Part shown: positions 46,600 to 55,310 of the stretch, piece after piece
Numbering within the stretch: position 1 is the first letter of the stretch
Layout of the letters: each line of letters starts with the position of its first letter
From: Brevundimonas sp. EYE_349
GTDB taxonomy: Bacteria > Pseudomonadota > Alphaproteobacteria > Caulobacterales > Caulobacteraceae
Length of the DNA stretch: 64,000 nucleotides
Direction of reading: 5' to 3'
Assembly (NCBI RefSeq): GCF_023147505.1
Contig: NZ_JAHXPB010000004.1
Span: 248,001 to 312,000 of the forward strand
The notes under the pieces: model-generated
The model's database searches: none
Seen by the model: only the letters and a program-made list of their open reading frames with translations
Told to the model about the DNA's origin: nothing
Program-made: the position numbers and the translations under genes

Positions 46600-48909
46600 T
46601 CACTTCCGCTTGCCCTTGCGGACGCCTTTCAGGCCGCCGGACGGCTTGGCGCCGTTGCGGGGCTTGGGGCCGCCGGGGCGGTTCTTGCCGCGCATCGGCG
46701 GGCCGTCGCCGCCCCGCCCGCGCACGCCATAGCGCGGGGCCGCAGCGTTGGGATCGCGAGGTTCCGGTTCGCTGAGCATCTCGAAGACCAGACCGCCGGT
46801 GACGGGCGTGGCCTCGCGCAGCTTGACCTCGACCATCCGGCCCAGGGTGAAGCGCTTGCCGGTGCGTTCGCCGACCAGGGCGTGGGCGCGGTCGTCGTGG
46901 GTGAAATATTCGCTGCCCAACGTCGAGACCGGGACCAGACCATCCGCGCCCGTGTCCTCCAGTCGGATGAACAGGCCGAAGCGGGTGACGCCGGTGATGC
47001 GCCCGGCGAAGGTCGCGCCGATATGCTCCTCAAGGAAGGCGGCGATATAGCGGTCCATGGCGTCGCGTTCGGCGGCCATCGAGCGGCGCTCGGTCGTCGT
47101 CACCTGTTCGGCGATGGCGGGCAGTTCGGCGATTTCGCGGTCGGTCAGCCCATCCTTGCCCAGGTTCAGAGCGCGGATCAGGCCCCGGTGCACGATCAGA
47201 TCGGAGTAACGTCGGATCGGCGAGGTGAAGTGGGCGTAGCGGTCCAGGTTCAGGCCGAAGTGGCCCACGTTCTCGGGGCTGTAGATCGCCTGCATCTGGG
47301 TGCGCAGCACGACCTCGTTGACGACATCGGCGTGTTCGGTGTCGCGCGTCTCGTCCAGCAGCTTGTTGAACCGTTTGGTCGTGCCCGGCTCGCCCTTGTT
47401 CCACGGCTTGCCGATGGTCGACAGGAAGTCGGCCAGATTGAAGATCTTCTCCTGACTGGGCGCGTCGTGGATGCGGTAAATGAGCGGGGTCTTCTTCTGC
47501 TCCAGCGTCTCGGCGGCGCAGACGTTGGCCTGGATCATCATCTCCTCGATCAGCCGGTGCGCCTCCAGCGAGGTGCGCTTCTCGATAGAGGCGATGCCGC
47601 CGTCCGGCGCCATGCGGATGCGGCGTTCGGCGGATTCGATCTGCAGGGGGCTGCGCTTGAGGCGACCCTTCAGCATGGCGTGATAGGCGTTCCACAGCGG
47701 ATAGAGGATGGCCTCCATGATCGGGCCGGTCGTGTCGTCGGTCTGGCCATCAATGGCGGCCTGGGCCTGTTCGTAAGACAGTTTGGCGTGCGACCGCATC
47801 AGGCCGCGCACGAACCTGTGGCCCGTCTTGCGGCCATCCTTGTCGAAGACCATCCGCACGGCCAGGCAGGCGCGGTTCTCGCCCTCCTTCAGGCTGCACA
47901 GGCCGTTCGACAGCACCTCCGGCAGCATCGGCTCCACGCGGTCGGGGAAATAGGTCGAGTTGCCTTTTTCGCGCGCCTCGCGGTCCAGTTGAGAGCCGGG
48001 GCGGACATAGGCGGCGACGTCTGCGATGGCGACCCAGACGATCCAGCCGCTAGGGTTCTTTGGATCTTCGTCGCGCACCGCATAGACCGCGTCGTCATGG
48101 TCGCGCGCATCGGCGGGGTCGATGGTGATGAAGGGAACCTCGCGCAGGTCCTCGCGGCCCTTCAGCGTCGGCAGTTCCTGATCCTCGGCTTCGCGCTCGA
48201 CCGCCTCGGAGAAGCCGGTGGGGATGCTGTGGGCGTAGATGGCGATCAGTGAGGCGGCGCGAGGATCGTCCTCCTTGCCGATATGCTCCAGGATCTTGCC
48301 GCGCTTGGGGCCATAGCGGTGGTCGCCCTTTTCGATGGCGGCCAGGACCAGATCGCCGTCGCGTAAGCTCCCGGACTGGGCCTGGGGCACCAGCAGGACG
48401 TCCTTGGAGCGGCGGTCGACCGGCTCCACGCGGGTTTCGCGCGCCGATTTGCGGATGACGCCCAGGACGCGGTTTATGCCGATATCCAACTTCTTGATCA
48501 GGCGGGCTTCCCAGCCTTCGGCGCCGCGCTGGAACTTGACCAGCAGTCGGTCGCCCAGGCCGGGGGCGGCCTTGGTCTTGTCGGGGATCAGCAGGGCGTG
48601 GGGGGCGTCGGGGCTGGCCTCGACCAGGCGCACGTGCAGTTCGCCGTCGCCGTCACGCTCGATCACATCGGCGACGCCGACGGGGGGCAGGGCGCCGGCT
48701 TCGGAAAAGCCCTTGCGGCCGCGCTTGCCCAGCCGGCCTTCGGCTTCAAGCTCGCGGATCATTTCGCGCAGGGCCCGGCGGTCGCCGCCCTTCAGTCCGA
48801 AGTGGCGCGCGATATCGGTCTTCTCGGCCGATCCGGCCTCGCGCAGGAAGGCGACGAGGGTGTCTTTGTCGGGGAGACCGGCGGGCGGTCTCTTGGATGA
48901 TTTGGTCAT
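46600..48909 (-). CDS. rnr: Ribonuclease R
   Basis: RNase R is a 3'-5' exoribonuclease that degrades structured RNA and aids rRNA and tmRNA quality control. The 769-residue product has an N-terminal winged-helix domain, cold-shock domains, the RNB catalytic domain with FITIDPADARDHDDAVYA (metal-binding Asp cluster) and AHFTSPIRRYSDLIVHR, then an S1 domain (FAGRITGVTRFGLFIRL) and a basic Gly/Lys/Pro-rich tail. The frame is open far upstream, but MTKSSKRPPAGLPDK at 48909 gives the normal N-terminus. Confidence 0.96.
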   Translation of the reverse strand: MTKSSKRPPAGLPDKDTLVAFLREAGSAEKTDIARHFGLKGGDRRALREMIRELEAEGRLGKRGRKGFSEAGALPPVGVADVIERDGDGELHVRLVEASPDAPHALLIPDKTKAAPGLGDRLLVKFQRGAEGWEARLIKKLDIGINRVLGVIRKSARETRVEPVDRRSKDVLLVPQAQSGSLRDGDLVLAAIEKGDHRYGPKRGKILEHIGKEDDPRAASLIAIYAHSIPTGFSEAVEREAEDQELPTLKGREDLREVPFITIDPADARDHDDAVYAVRDEDPKNPSGWIVWVAIADVAAYVRPGSQLDREAREKGNSTYFPDRVEPMLPEVLSNGLCSLKEGENRACLAVRMVFDKDGRKTGHRFVRGLMRSHAKLSYEQAQAAIDGQTDDTTGPIMEAILYPLWNAYHAMLKGRLKRSPLQIESAERRIRMAPDGGIASIEKRTSLEAHRLIEEMMIQANVCAAETLEQKKTPLIYRIHDAPSQEKIFNLADFLSTIGKPWNKGEPGTTKRFNKLLDETRDTEHADVVNEVVLRTQMQAIYSPENVGHFGLNLDRYAHFTSPIRRYSDLIVHRGLIRALNLGKDGLTDREIAELPAIAEQVTTTERRSMAAERDAMDRYIAAFLEEHIGATFAGRITGVTRFGLFIRLEDTGADGLVPVSTLGSEYFTHDDRAHALVGERTGKRFTLGRMVEVKLREATPVTGGLVFEMLSEPEPRDPNAAAPRYGVRGRGGDGPPMRGKNRPGGPKPRNGAKPSGGLKGVRKGKRK

Positions 48910-48942
48910 TAGGTCTTTACGTAGCGCGGAACCGCGCGTTTG

Positions 48943-48966
48943 GGTCAAATCTTGCGTGATTTGACC
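48943..48966. promoter_or_regulatory. 9-bp inverted repeat between rnr and cystathionine beta-synthase
   Basis: GGTCAAATC (48943-48951) and GATTTGACC (48958-48966) are perfect inverted arms with a 6-base spacer, 49 bases upstream of the CBS start and 34 upstream of rnr. A second small dyad (GCGCGG-aa-CCGCGC) lies at 48924. It is an operator candidate; the regulator is unknown. Confidence 0.5.
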
Positions 48967-49014
48967 GGGTGGATGTGGGGCTTCAGCTTCCGCCGATCCC
49001 GAATGGAGTCTTCG

Positions 49015-50415
49015 ATGTCCCTCAACGCCCCCGCCCTGAGCGCGACCGTATCGTCGCCGCTGGATCTGATCGGCAAGACGCCGATGGTGGAGGTGACGAA
49101 GATCGACACCGGGAAATGCCGCCTGCTGCTCAAGCTGGAGTCCCAGAACCCCGGCGGCTCGATCAAGGACCGGATCGCGATCGAGATGCTGGACGCCGCC
49201 GAACGGGAAGGCTGGCTGAAGGAAGGTGGAACCATCGTCGAGGCGACGGCCGGCAATACGGGCCTGGCTCTGACGCTGGTCGGCCGCGCAAGGGGATATA
49301 AGGTGCTTCTGGTCATCCCGGACAAGATGTCCAAGGAAAAGATCCAGCATCTCAGGGCTATGGGCGCCGATGTTCGCCTGACGCGTTCGGATGTCCCGCA
49401 CGGCCACCCGGAATATTACACCGATATGGCCGAGCGCCTGTCGCAGGCCATCCCCGGCGCCTATTACGTCAATCAGTTCGCCAACCAATCGAACGCCGAG
49501 GCCCATGTGAAGACGACAGGGCCGGAGATTTGGGAACAGACGGGCGGCGACATCGACGCCTTCGTCGCCGGCATCGGTTCGGGCGGCACCATCACCGGCA
49601 CGGCCCGGTATCTGAAAAGCGTCGGCTCCAAGGCCGAGATCATCCTGGCCGATCCGGTCGGTTCGACCCTGGCGGGCATCGTCAACGACGGCGTGCCGGG
49701 GCCGGAGGGCGGCTATACCGTTGAAGGCATTGGTCAGAATTTCGTGCCCGACACGGCGGACATGAGCTTGATCGACAGGGCCTATTCCATCCCTGACGTC
49801 GAGGCCATCGCCACGGCGCGCGAACTGTTGCTGAAGGAAGGGATTCTGGCGGGGTCGTCGTCGGGCACCCTGATCGCCGCCGCCGTGCGCTGGTGCCGAG
49901 AGCAGACCGAGGCCAAGACCTGCGTCACATTCGTCTGCGACACAGGCGCCAAATATCTGTCCAAGGTCTATAACGACGCCTGGCTGGCGGATCAGGGTCT
50001 GGGCGAGCGGGAAATCCACGGCGACCTGTCGGACCTGATCAACCGCAAATACGACAAGGGCGACGTGGTCGTCGCCGGCCCCGGCGACACCCTGGACACC
50101 GCCTTCAAGCGGATGAAGGGCGCGGACGTGTCGCAACTGCCGATCATAGAGGACGGCCGTCTGGTCGGCATCCTGGACGAAAGCGATCTGATCCAGGTCA
50201 TGAACACCGACGAGATCACGCGCAAGGAGCGGTTCGCCAAGCCGGTGTCCTCGGCCATGACGCGCGATCTGGACACGGTTCAGGTGAAGGAGCCGCTGGA
50301 CGCCCTGATCCCCGTCTTCGACCGCGACCGCGTGGCCATCGTGCTGGACGGCGAAAAGTTCGTCGGCCTGATCACGCGCACCGACCTGATCAACCACCTC
50401 AGCCTGAATCGCTAA
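49015..50415 (+). CDS. Cystathionine beta-synthase
   Basis: This PLP enzyme condenses serine with homocysteine to cystathionine. The 466-residue product has the fold-type II core with the PLP Lys in GGSIKDRIA, the substrate loop EATAGNTG, and the phosphate-binding GSGGTITGTARYL. The C-terminus has two CBS domains (VSQLPIIEDGRLVGILDESDL and VAIVLDGEKFVGLITRTDL) that usually bind adenosine ligands. There is no heme domain. ATG 49015 has GGAG seven bases upstream. It forms an operon with the next gene 4 bases on. Confidence 0.93.
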   Translation: MSLNAPALSATVSSPLDLIGKTPMVEVTKIDTGKCRLLLKLESQNPGGSIKDRIAIEMLDAAEREGWLKEGGTIVEATAGNTGLALTLVGRARGYKVLLVIPDKMSKEKIQHLRAMGADVRLTRSDVPHGHPEYYTDMAERLSQAIPGAYYVNQFANQSNAEAHVKTTGPEIWEQTGGDIDAFVAGIGSGGTITGTARYLKSVGSKAEIILADPVGSTLAGIVNDGVPGPEGGYTVEGIGQNFVPDTADMSLIDRAYSIPDVEAIATARELLLKEGILAGSSSGTLIAAAVRWCREQTEAKTCVTFVCDTGAKYLSKVYNDAWLADQGLGEREIHGDLSDLINRKYDKGDVVVAGPGDTLDTAFKRMKGADVSQLPIIEDGRLVGILDESDLIQVMNTDEITRKERFAKPVSSAMTRDLDTVQVKEPLDALIPVFDRDRVAIVLDGEKFVGLITRTDLINHLSLNR

Positions 50416-50419
50416 GCCC

Positions 50420-51583
50420 ATGTCTGACAAGAAGAACAGCAAAGGGTTTTCGACCCGCGCCATCCATGCCGGACAGCATCCCGACCCGACGACGGGCGCG
50501 GTGATGACGCCGATCTACGCCACCTCGACCTATGCCCAGGAAAGCCCAGGCGTGAACAAGGGTTACGAATACGCGCGCGGGAAGAATCCGACGCGCGAGG
50601 CGTTCGAGGCCTGTATCGCGGACCTGGAGGGCGGCACGCACGGGTTCGGCTTCGGCTCGGGCATGGCGGCGACGTCGACGGCGCTGGAACTGCTGGACGC
50701 GGGCGATCATATCGTTACAGGCGACGACCTGTACGGCGGTTCGTGGCGGCTGTTCGAGCGGGTGCGGCGGCGCACCATGGGTCTGGATTTCGCCTATGTG
50801 GACCTGAGCGACATCGCGGCGGTCGAGGCGGCGATCACGCCCAGGACGAAGATGCTGTGGGTCGAGACGCCCACCAATCCGCTGATGAAGCTGGCCGACA
50901 TCGCCGCCCTGTCGAAAGTGGCCAAGGCGCACGGGCTGCTGCTGATCGTGGACAACACCTTCGCCACCCCCTTCTGCCAGCAGCCGCTGAGCCTGGGGGC
51001 CGATGTGGTGATGCATTCGGCGACCAAATATCTGAACGGCCATTCGGACATCATCGGCGGGGTGCTGGCGACCGCAGACGCTGAGCTGGCGACGCGGATC
51101 AAGTTCCTGCAGAACTCTGTCGGCGGGATCATGGGGCCGTTCGACGCCTTCCTGGCCAATCGCGGCCTGAAGACCCTGGCGCTCAGGATGAAGGCGCATT
51201 GCGAAAACGCCCTGACCGTGGCGCGCTGGCTGGAGACGCGGGCGGGCATCGCCAGGGTCATCTATCCCGGCCTGATCGCCCACCCGCAGCATGAACTGGC
51301 CGCGCGCCAGATGCACGGCGGCTTCGGCGGCATGGTGACGGTCATCCTGGATGGCGATCTGGAGCGCACCAAGCGCGTGCTGGAGCGGGTTCAGGTGTTC
51401 ACCCTGGCGGAATCGCTGGGCGGCGTCGAAAGCCTGGTGAACCACCCGGCGATCATGACCCACGCCTCGGTCCCCAAGGAGGTCCGCGAGGCGGGGGGCG
51501 TGAGCGACAACCTGTTCCGCCTGTCAGTCGGCGTGGAGAACGTCGAGGACCTGATCGCGGACCTGGATCAAGCGCTGGGCTGA
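50420..51583 (+). CDS. Cystathionine gamma-lyase / gamma-synthase family enzyme
   Basis: This 387-residue Cys/Met-metabolism PLP enzyme has TRAIHAGQHPDPTTGAVMTPIY, the YARGKNPTREAFE tetramer motif, VETPTNPLMKL, and the PLP Lys in VMHSATKYLNGHSD. Placed directly after cystathionine beta-synthase, it most likely cleaves cystathionine to cysteine (reverse transsulfuration), but gamma-synthase activity cannot be excluded by sequence. Its 3' end overlaps the convergent thioesterase gene by 16 bases. Confidence 0.93.
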   Translation: MSDKKNSKGFSTRAIHAGQHPDPTTGAVMTPIYATSTYAQESPGVNKGYEYARGKNPTREAFEACIADLEGGTHGFGFGSGMAATSTALELLDAGDHIVTGDDLYGGSWRLFERVRRRTMGLDFAYVDLSDIAAVEAAITPRTKMLWVETPTNPLMKLADIAALSKVAKAHGLLLIVDNTFATPFCQQPLSLGADVVMHSATKYLNGHSDIIGGVLATADAELATRIKFLQNSVGGIMGPFDAFLANRGLKTLALRMKAHCENALTVARWLETRAGIARVIYPGLIAHPQHELAARQMHGGFGGMVTVILDGDLERTKRVLERVQVFTLAESLGGVESLVNHPAIMTHASVPKEVREAGGVSDNLFRLSVGVENVEDLIADLDQALG

Positions 51584-52038
51584 CCCCCGGCGTCGTCCAT
51601 CCTGAGGGCGACGAATCTGCCTTCGAAACGGCCCGCGGCCTGACCGTTCTCGGTCAAGGTCGCGGCGACTGTGATCCGCGCCTTGCCCTTGCGGTTGAAC
51701 AGGGCGAGGAAGCGCGACCAGTTGTCGGGATCGGCCAGCACGGCGGTGGACTGGAACGCGCTTGCGATAGGCTGGTCATAGTGGACGGTGTTGGATTGGA
51801 TCACCAGTCGCGCCGTCAGCCCCTCGGCCTTCAGTTTCGTATGTACCAGCGACCAAGCCGACAGGATGGCCAGGGCCGAGGCGCTGCCGCCGAAGACCGT
51901 GTCACGATGGTTGATGTTGGGGGCCAGCGGCGCCTGCAGCGTCAGAGCGTCGGCATCGACCGTCATGACCTCGACCTGCATCGCCTGGGACAGCGGGATA
52001 TGATCGCGGAGGTAGGATTGAAGGGCGTCATTGGTCAT
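51568..52038 (-). CDS. YiiD/PaaI-like thioesterase domain protein
   Basis: The 156-residue product has a hot-dog fold pattern: LQSYLRDHIPLSQAMQVEV, LTLQAPLAPNINHRDTVFGGSASALAILSAW and VIQSNTVHYDQPI. The NHRDTVFGGS stretch is the YiiD C-terminal thioesterase signature. It probably hydrolyses an acyl-CoA or ACP thioester, substrate unknown. ATG 52038 is preceded by AAGGAAGG, so longer in-frame starts are rejected. Confidence 0.88.
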   Translation of the reverse strand: MTNDALQSYLRDHIPLSQAMQVEVMTVDADALTLQAPLAPNINHRDTVFGGSASALAILSAWSLVHTKLKAEGLTARLVIQSNTVHYDQPIASAFQSTAVLADPDNWSRFLALFNRKGKARITVAATLTENGQAAGRFEGRFVALRMDDAGGQPSA

Positions 52039-52595
52039 GACGCCTTCCTTAGCAACTGCCTTCGGGACGCGGCCAGCCCTCAGCCCGCCAGGACGGTCTG
52101 GTGGCCGGTGACGGGCGGCAGCTTCTTCTCGGGGGCGGGGCGTTTCACTGGCGCCTTTGCGGGCTTGGGCAGGGCGGCACGGCGATCTCGACGTCAATGA
52201 TCGGGGGGATGTCGCTGGCGGCCATCACCTGGGTCAAGGGGCCGTGTTCCACCAGGCGGCGTTGGCGCGCAGGTTGGTGAGCTCGCCGTCGAAGGCGATG
52301 ACGCCGGCCTTTTCGGGGCTAGGCGCGTTCGCGTTGGACGCCTGGAGCGTGTCCGTGGACAAAGACATCCTGCCGCCGTCATGTGGCGCGATGAAGCCGC
52401 AGCCTTTGGTGGGATTGCAACATTTAGCAGAGCCGGTAGCCATCTCGACACGTCCGTCTGGCGTTGGCCGCAGGCAGGGAACCCTGGTCGGCCGGTCGGG
52501 TCTGAATTGGATCGGCTTTGGGACCTCGGTGCGTGACAAGAGCAGCGGCGTTACGCTGAGAGGGATCGACACGCCCCCGTTCTGCAAGGGTGGCG
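52039..52595. other. Decayed intergenic region
   Basis: In these 557 bases I find no intact gene apart from the broken cold-shock remnant at 52319-52443. On the minus strand, fragments in different frames read like real protein (for example PLTQVMAASDIPPIIDVEI, and further on PVKRPAPEKKLPPVTGHQTV ending at a stop near 52081) but are separated by frameshifts. I could not assign the source gene. Confidence 0.45.
52319..52443 (-). pseudogene. Broken CspA-type cold-shock gene
   Basis: Starting at ATG 52443 the frame reads MATGSAKCCNPTKGCGFIAPHDGGR, clearly a cold-shock domain start (usually MATGTVKWFNPTKGFGFI). One base later the next frame gives DVFVH, the RNP2 motif, then stops at TAG 52321-52319. 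So a one-base deletion after GG(A)AG broke the gene. The RNA-contact aromatics W and F are also replaced by Cys. The original frame happens to stay open to 52234, but that tail is not cold-shock-like. Confidence 0.7.
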
Positions 52596-53306
52596 TCAGA
52601 AGTCGTAGGACACCTTGGCGACCAGGGCCTGTTTGTACTGTTCGCCAAAGGTGTCGGCGTCGGTGTCGTGATAGCGGACATCGAGCGACAGGGCGTTGGT
52701 CAGGGCGTAGGTCACGCCGGCGTTCCAGCCGGTGTAGTCGGGTCCGCCCGTCTGGTCGCGCCGCCCCACCGCCGCCGCGCCGTTCAGCCGGGGGGTGAAG
52801 TCCCAGCCGATCTGGCCCTCGATCCAGGTGAAGGATTGGGTCGAGCCGGCGGCGTCGGGCGAATATTGGACCTGCAGTCGGGCGCTGGCCGGGCCGATGG
52901 AGCGGCTGATGTTGCCGGTCAACTCCCAGGCGTCCTCGTCATAGCCGCGCTCGGCGCCCAGGCGGTTCTTGTAGGCCAGGTTGACGTCGAACTGATAGCC
53001 GAAGGCCTCGGGCTGATAGCCGATGACGAACTCGGCCTCGACATTCGAGCCGCCCGACTGGACGGTCTCGAAGCCGGGGCCGGCGTAGAACAGGCCGTCC
53101 GCGCTCTGCCACGTCGCCGAGCCGAAGGCGTAGCCGTCATTGCCGGACTTCGACGCATTTTTGGACCGATTGTCCGTGCCGGCGCCCAGTTCGAACGACC
53201 AGGCGTCCCTCCACGACGGAGCCGAGGCGGTTTGGGCCGCCGCCGGTGCAGCCAGCGCGGCGGTGACGGCGACGGCGGCGAACATGGGGGCGGCGGTGCG
53301 GATCAT
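52596..53306 (-). CDS. TorF-family putative porin
   Basis: The 236-residue product has a signal peptide (MIRTAAPMFAAVAVTAALAAPAAA-QTA) and alternating amphipathic beta-strands through the mature part (FVIGYQPEAFGYQFDVNLAYKNR, SARLQVQYSPDAA, GWNAGVTYALTNALSLDVRYHD). It ends in the outer-membrane insertion signal VSYDF. The pattern fits the TorF/Gcw_chp small porin group. Substrate is unknown. Confidence 0.87.
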   Translation of the reverse strand: MIRTAAPMFAAVAVTAALAAPAAAQTASAPSWRDAWSFELGAGTDNRSKNASKSGNDGYAFGSATWQSADGLFYAGPGFETVQSGGSNVEAEFVIGYQPEAFGYQFDVNLAYKNRLGAERGYDEDAWELTGNISRSIGPASARLQVQYSPDAAGSTQSFTWIEGQIGWDFTPRLNGAAAVGRRDQTGGPDYTGWNAGVTYALTNALSLDVRYHDTDADTFGEQYKQALVAKVSYDF

Positions 53307-53341
53307 GACGGCTCCAACGCGCGAAATGCGGTTCGGCGCCT

Positions 53342-54280
53342 TTAACGTGCTCCGGTCTTGATGGCGAATTGATCCGTGGCCTGAGCGAACTCTTGTCGCA
53401 GGCGCGCCACCAGTTCGGCGGTCGGCAGGACGTCGTGGATGGCGCCCGCCCCCTGGCCCGCCGACCAGACGGTTTTCCAGGCCTTGGCCTCGGCGCCCAT
53501 GTCCAGCTTGTGGTCCGGCAGTTGCTTGGGGTCGACGCCGTTCTCGATCAGCGACTTGCTCATGAAGTTGGCCGGAATGCCGGAGACGGCGGGCGTATGG
53601 ACGATGTCGGTCGAGCCGCTGTCGATGATCATCTGCTTGTAGGCAGGGACGGCCATCGCCTCGTTCGTATTGATGAAGCGGGTGCCCATATAGGCGAAGT
53701 CGGCGCCCAGCATCAGGGCGGCGGCCACGTCCTGACCCGTCGACAGGGCGCCCGAGAGAATGATCGTGCCCTCGAAGAAGCTGCGGACCTCATTAACCAG
53801 GGCGAACGGGTTGATGATGCCCGCGTGGCCGCCGGCGCCGTTGGCCACCAGGATCAGGCCGTCAACGCCCGCCTCGGCCGCCTTTCGCGCATGGCGGATG
53901 TTGGCGATGTCGTGGAAGACCTGACCGCCATAGCCATGCACCGCATCGACCACGTCGCGCACGGCGCCCAAGGAGGTGATGATCAGCGGCACCTTCTCCT
54001 CGACCGACACCTCCAGATCGGCCATCAGCCGGGGATTGGTCTGGTGCACGATGTGGTTGACGCCGAAGGCGGCGGCCTCTGGCCTCAGCCGCGATTTGAT
54101 GTCCTGGACCCACTCGCGATAGCCCTCGGTCGTGCGCTGGTTCAGCGAGGGGAAGGTGCCGATCACCCCGGCGTTGCACGCCTCGACCACCAGGTCCGGC
54201 CCCGAGACCAGGAACATGGGCGCCGAGATGATCGGCAGGGTCAGACCTTTTTGCAGCGAGGTGGGAATGGCCACGGGCAT
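53342..54280 (-). CDS. Nitronate monooxygenase-like flavoprotein
   Basis: This FMN-dependent TIM-barrel protein belongs to the 2-nitropropane dioxygenase / enoyl-reductase group. The 312-residue product has LPIISAPMFLVSGPDLV, ANGAGGHAGI in the phosphate- and flavin-binding region, LSGALSTGQDVAAALMLGADFAYMGTRFINTNEA, and a GIPANFM segment. Whether it oxidises nitronates or reduces an enoyl or other substrate cannot be decided. Confidence 0.9.
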   Translation of the reverse strand: MPVAIPTSLQKGLTLPIISAPMFLVSGPDLVVEACNAGVIGTFPSLNQRTTEGYREWVQDIKSRLRPEAAAFGVNHIVHQTNPRLMADLEVSVEEKVPLIITSLGAVRDVVDAVHGYGGQVFHDIANIRHARKAAEAGVDGLILVANGAGGHAGIINPFALVNEVRSFFEGTIILSGALSTGQDVAAALMLGADFAYMGTRFINTNEAMAVPAYKQMIIDSGSTDIVHTPAVSGIPANFMSKSLIENGVDPKQLPDHKLDMGAEAKAWKTVWSAGQGAGAIHDVLPTAELVARLRQEFAQATDQFAIKTGAR

Positions 54281-54835
54281 CTCCTTGGTTTTCTTTCGCT
54301 ACGCTTAGCGGGCTATTGCGGGGGAAGGCAATCGTCAGCGCGGCGGTGCGTTGAAAGGCACGCCGACCGTGAAGGTCCGGTCCTCGTCGCTTGGGCCGAG
54401 ACTTGCCGGATCCAGCCGGCCGCGCTGCACGACGTGGATGCCGGCCTGTCCAAGACCGAGCCCTGCTGTCATCGGTGGTCCAATCTAGATTTGAGACATG
54501 AGCGCGAAAAACAGGGTCTCAATCGTCTGAAGTCGGGTGGTCGTGAAATTGCACTGCACTCGGGAAGGGCGTGCAAAGTCCAAGGGCGTGCAATTGTGCG
54601 GGTGAAGTTGGACTTGGAAAAAAACAGTCCAGCGAGTTCAAGTGGGTCCAACCCTTCGTCCTGCTGTTCGAAACGGCGCATTATACGGGCGTTTGCGGGG
54701 GCGGTCGGTCGATTGACGCTGCCTGGCATAAAGACGTTGAAACGGCGACTGAAGTTGTCGAGAGATAGGATGGATGGGGTGTCTTTAGTCTTCGCTAGAT
54801 GCGGGAGGATTTTCAGACGCGCCGCAAGGGCCTAA
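54281..54835. other. Gene-poor intergenic region
   Basis: This 555-base gap lies between the divergent nitronate monooxygenase and queF genes. A 45-codon minus-strand frame (54335-54472, MTAGLGLGQAGIHVVQRGRL...) may be a gene remnant, but I recognise nothing in it. The repeat-like element at 54605-54718 is listed separately. The queF promoter must lie at the right end. Confidence 0.4.
54605..54718. repeat. Intergenic element, copy 2
   Basis: AGTTGGACTTGG, then aaaaaacagtcca (54619-54631), GGGTCCAACCC near 54644, and ggtcgattgacg (54707-54718) repeat the arrangement seen at 1471-1591. The two shared words of 12-13 bases stand 88 bases apart here and 89 there, but the middle has diverged. Confidence 0.4.
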
Positions 54836-54844
54836 ATGCCCGGC

Positions 54845-55306
54845 ATGACCCACTACACCGACAATCTGAGCCAGCTCGGCGCCCAGACCGCCGCACCGAC
54901 CAGCCCCGAGACCGCCGTGCTGGAGCGGGTGCCGAACCCGCACGCGGACACGCTCTATCTGGCCCGGTTCACGGCGCCCGAGTTCACCAGCCTGTGCCCG
55001 GTGACCGGCCAGCCGGACTTCGCCCACATCGTCATCGACTATGCGCCGGGCGACTGGCTGGTCGAATCCAAGAGCCTGAAGCTGTACCTGACCAGTTTCC
55101 GCAACCACGGCGCCTTCCACGAGGATTGCACCGTCGCCATCGGCCGCAGGCTGGCGGACCTGCTCGCTCCGAAATGGCTGCGGATCGGCGGATACTGGTA
55201 TCCGCGCGGCGGCATTCCCATCGACGTCTTCTGGCAGACGGGGGCGGCGCCTGAGGGACTGTGGCTGCCGGATCAGGGCGTGCCGACCTATCGCGGCCGA
55301 GGCTGA
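54845..55306 (+). CDS. queF: NADPH-dependent 7-cyano-7-deazaguanine reductase
   Basis: QueF reduces preQ0 to preQ1 in queuosine biosynthesis. The 153-residue product is the short, single-domain type I form. It has [14 protein letters not shown] with the catalytic Cys and the diagnostic [20 protein letters not shown] motif, which contacts NADPH and the substrate. The start may be ATG 54845 (MTHYTDNL) or 54836; both give the same domain. No preQ1 riboswitch is obvious upstream, and no other queuosine gene is in the window. Confidence 0.94.
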   Translation: MTHYTDNLSQLGAQTAAPTSPETAVLERVPNPHADTLYLARFTAPEFTSLCPVTGQPDFAHIVIDYAPGDWLVESKSLKLYLTSFRNHGAFHEDCTVAIGRRLADLLAPKWLRIGGYWYPRGGIPIDVFWQTGAAPEGLWLPDQGVPTYRGRG

Positions 55307-55310
55307 CCGA

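Noticed and set aside
48943-48980. Possible SAM-II riboswitch ahead of cystathionine beta-synthase (CGTGATTTGACCGG resembles its first stem)
   Set aside because: The later conserved parts (A-rich loop and GCTAAA-type pseudoknot strand) are missing, and the match is explained by the simple inverted repeat.
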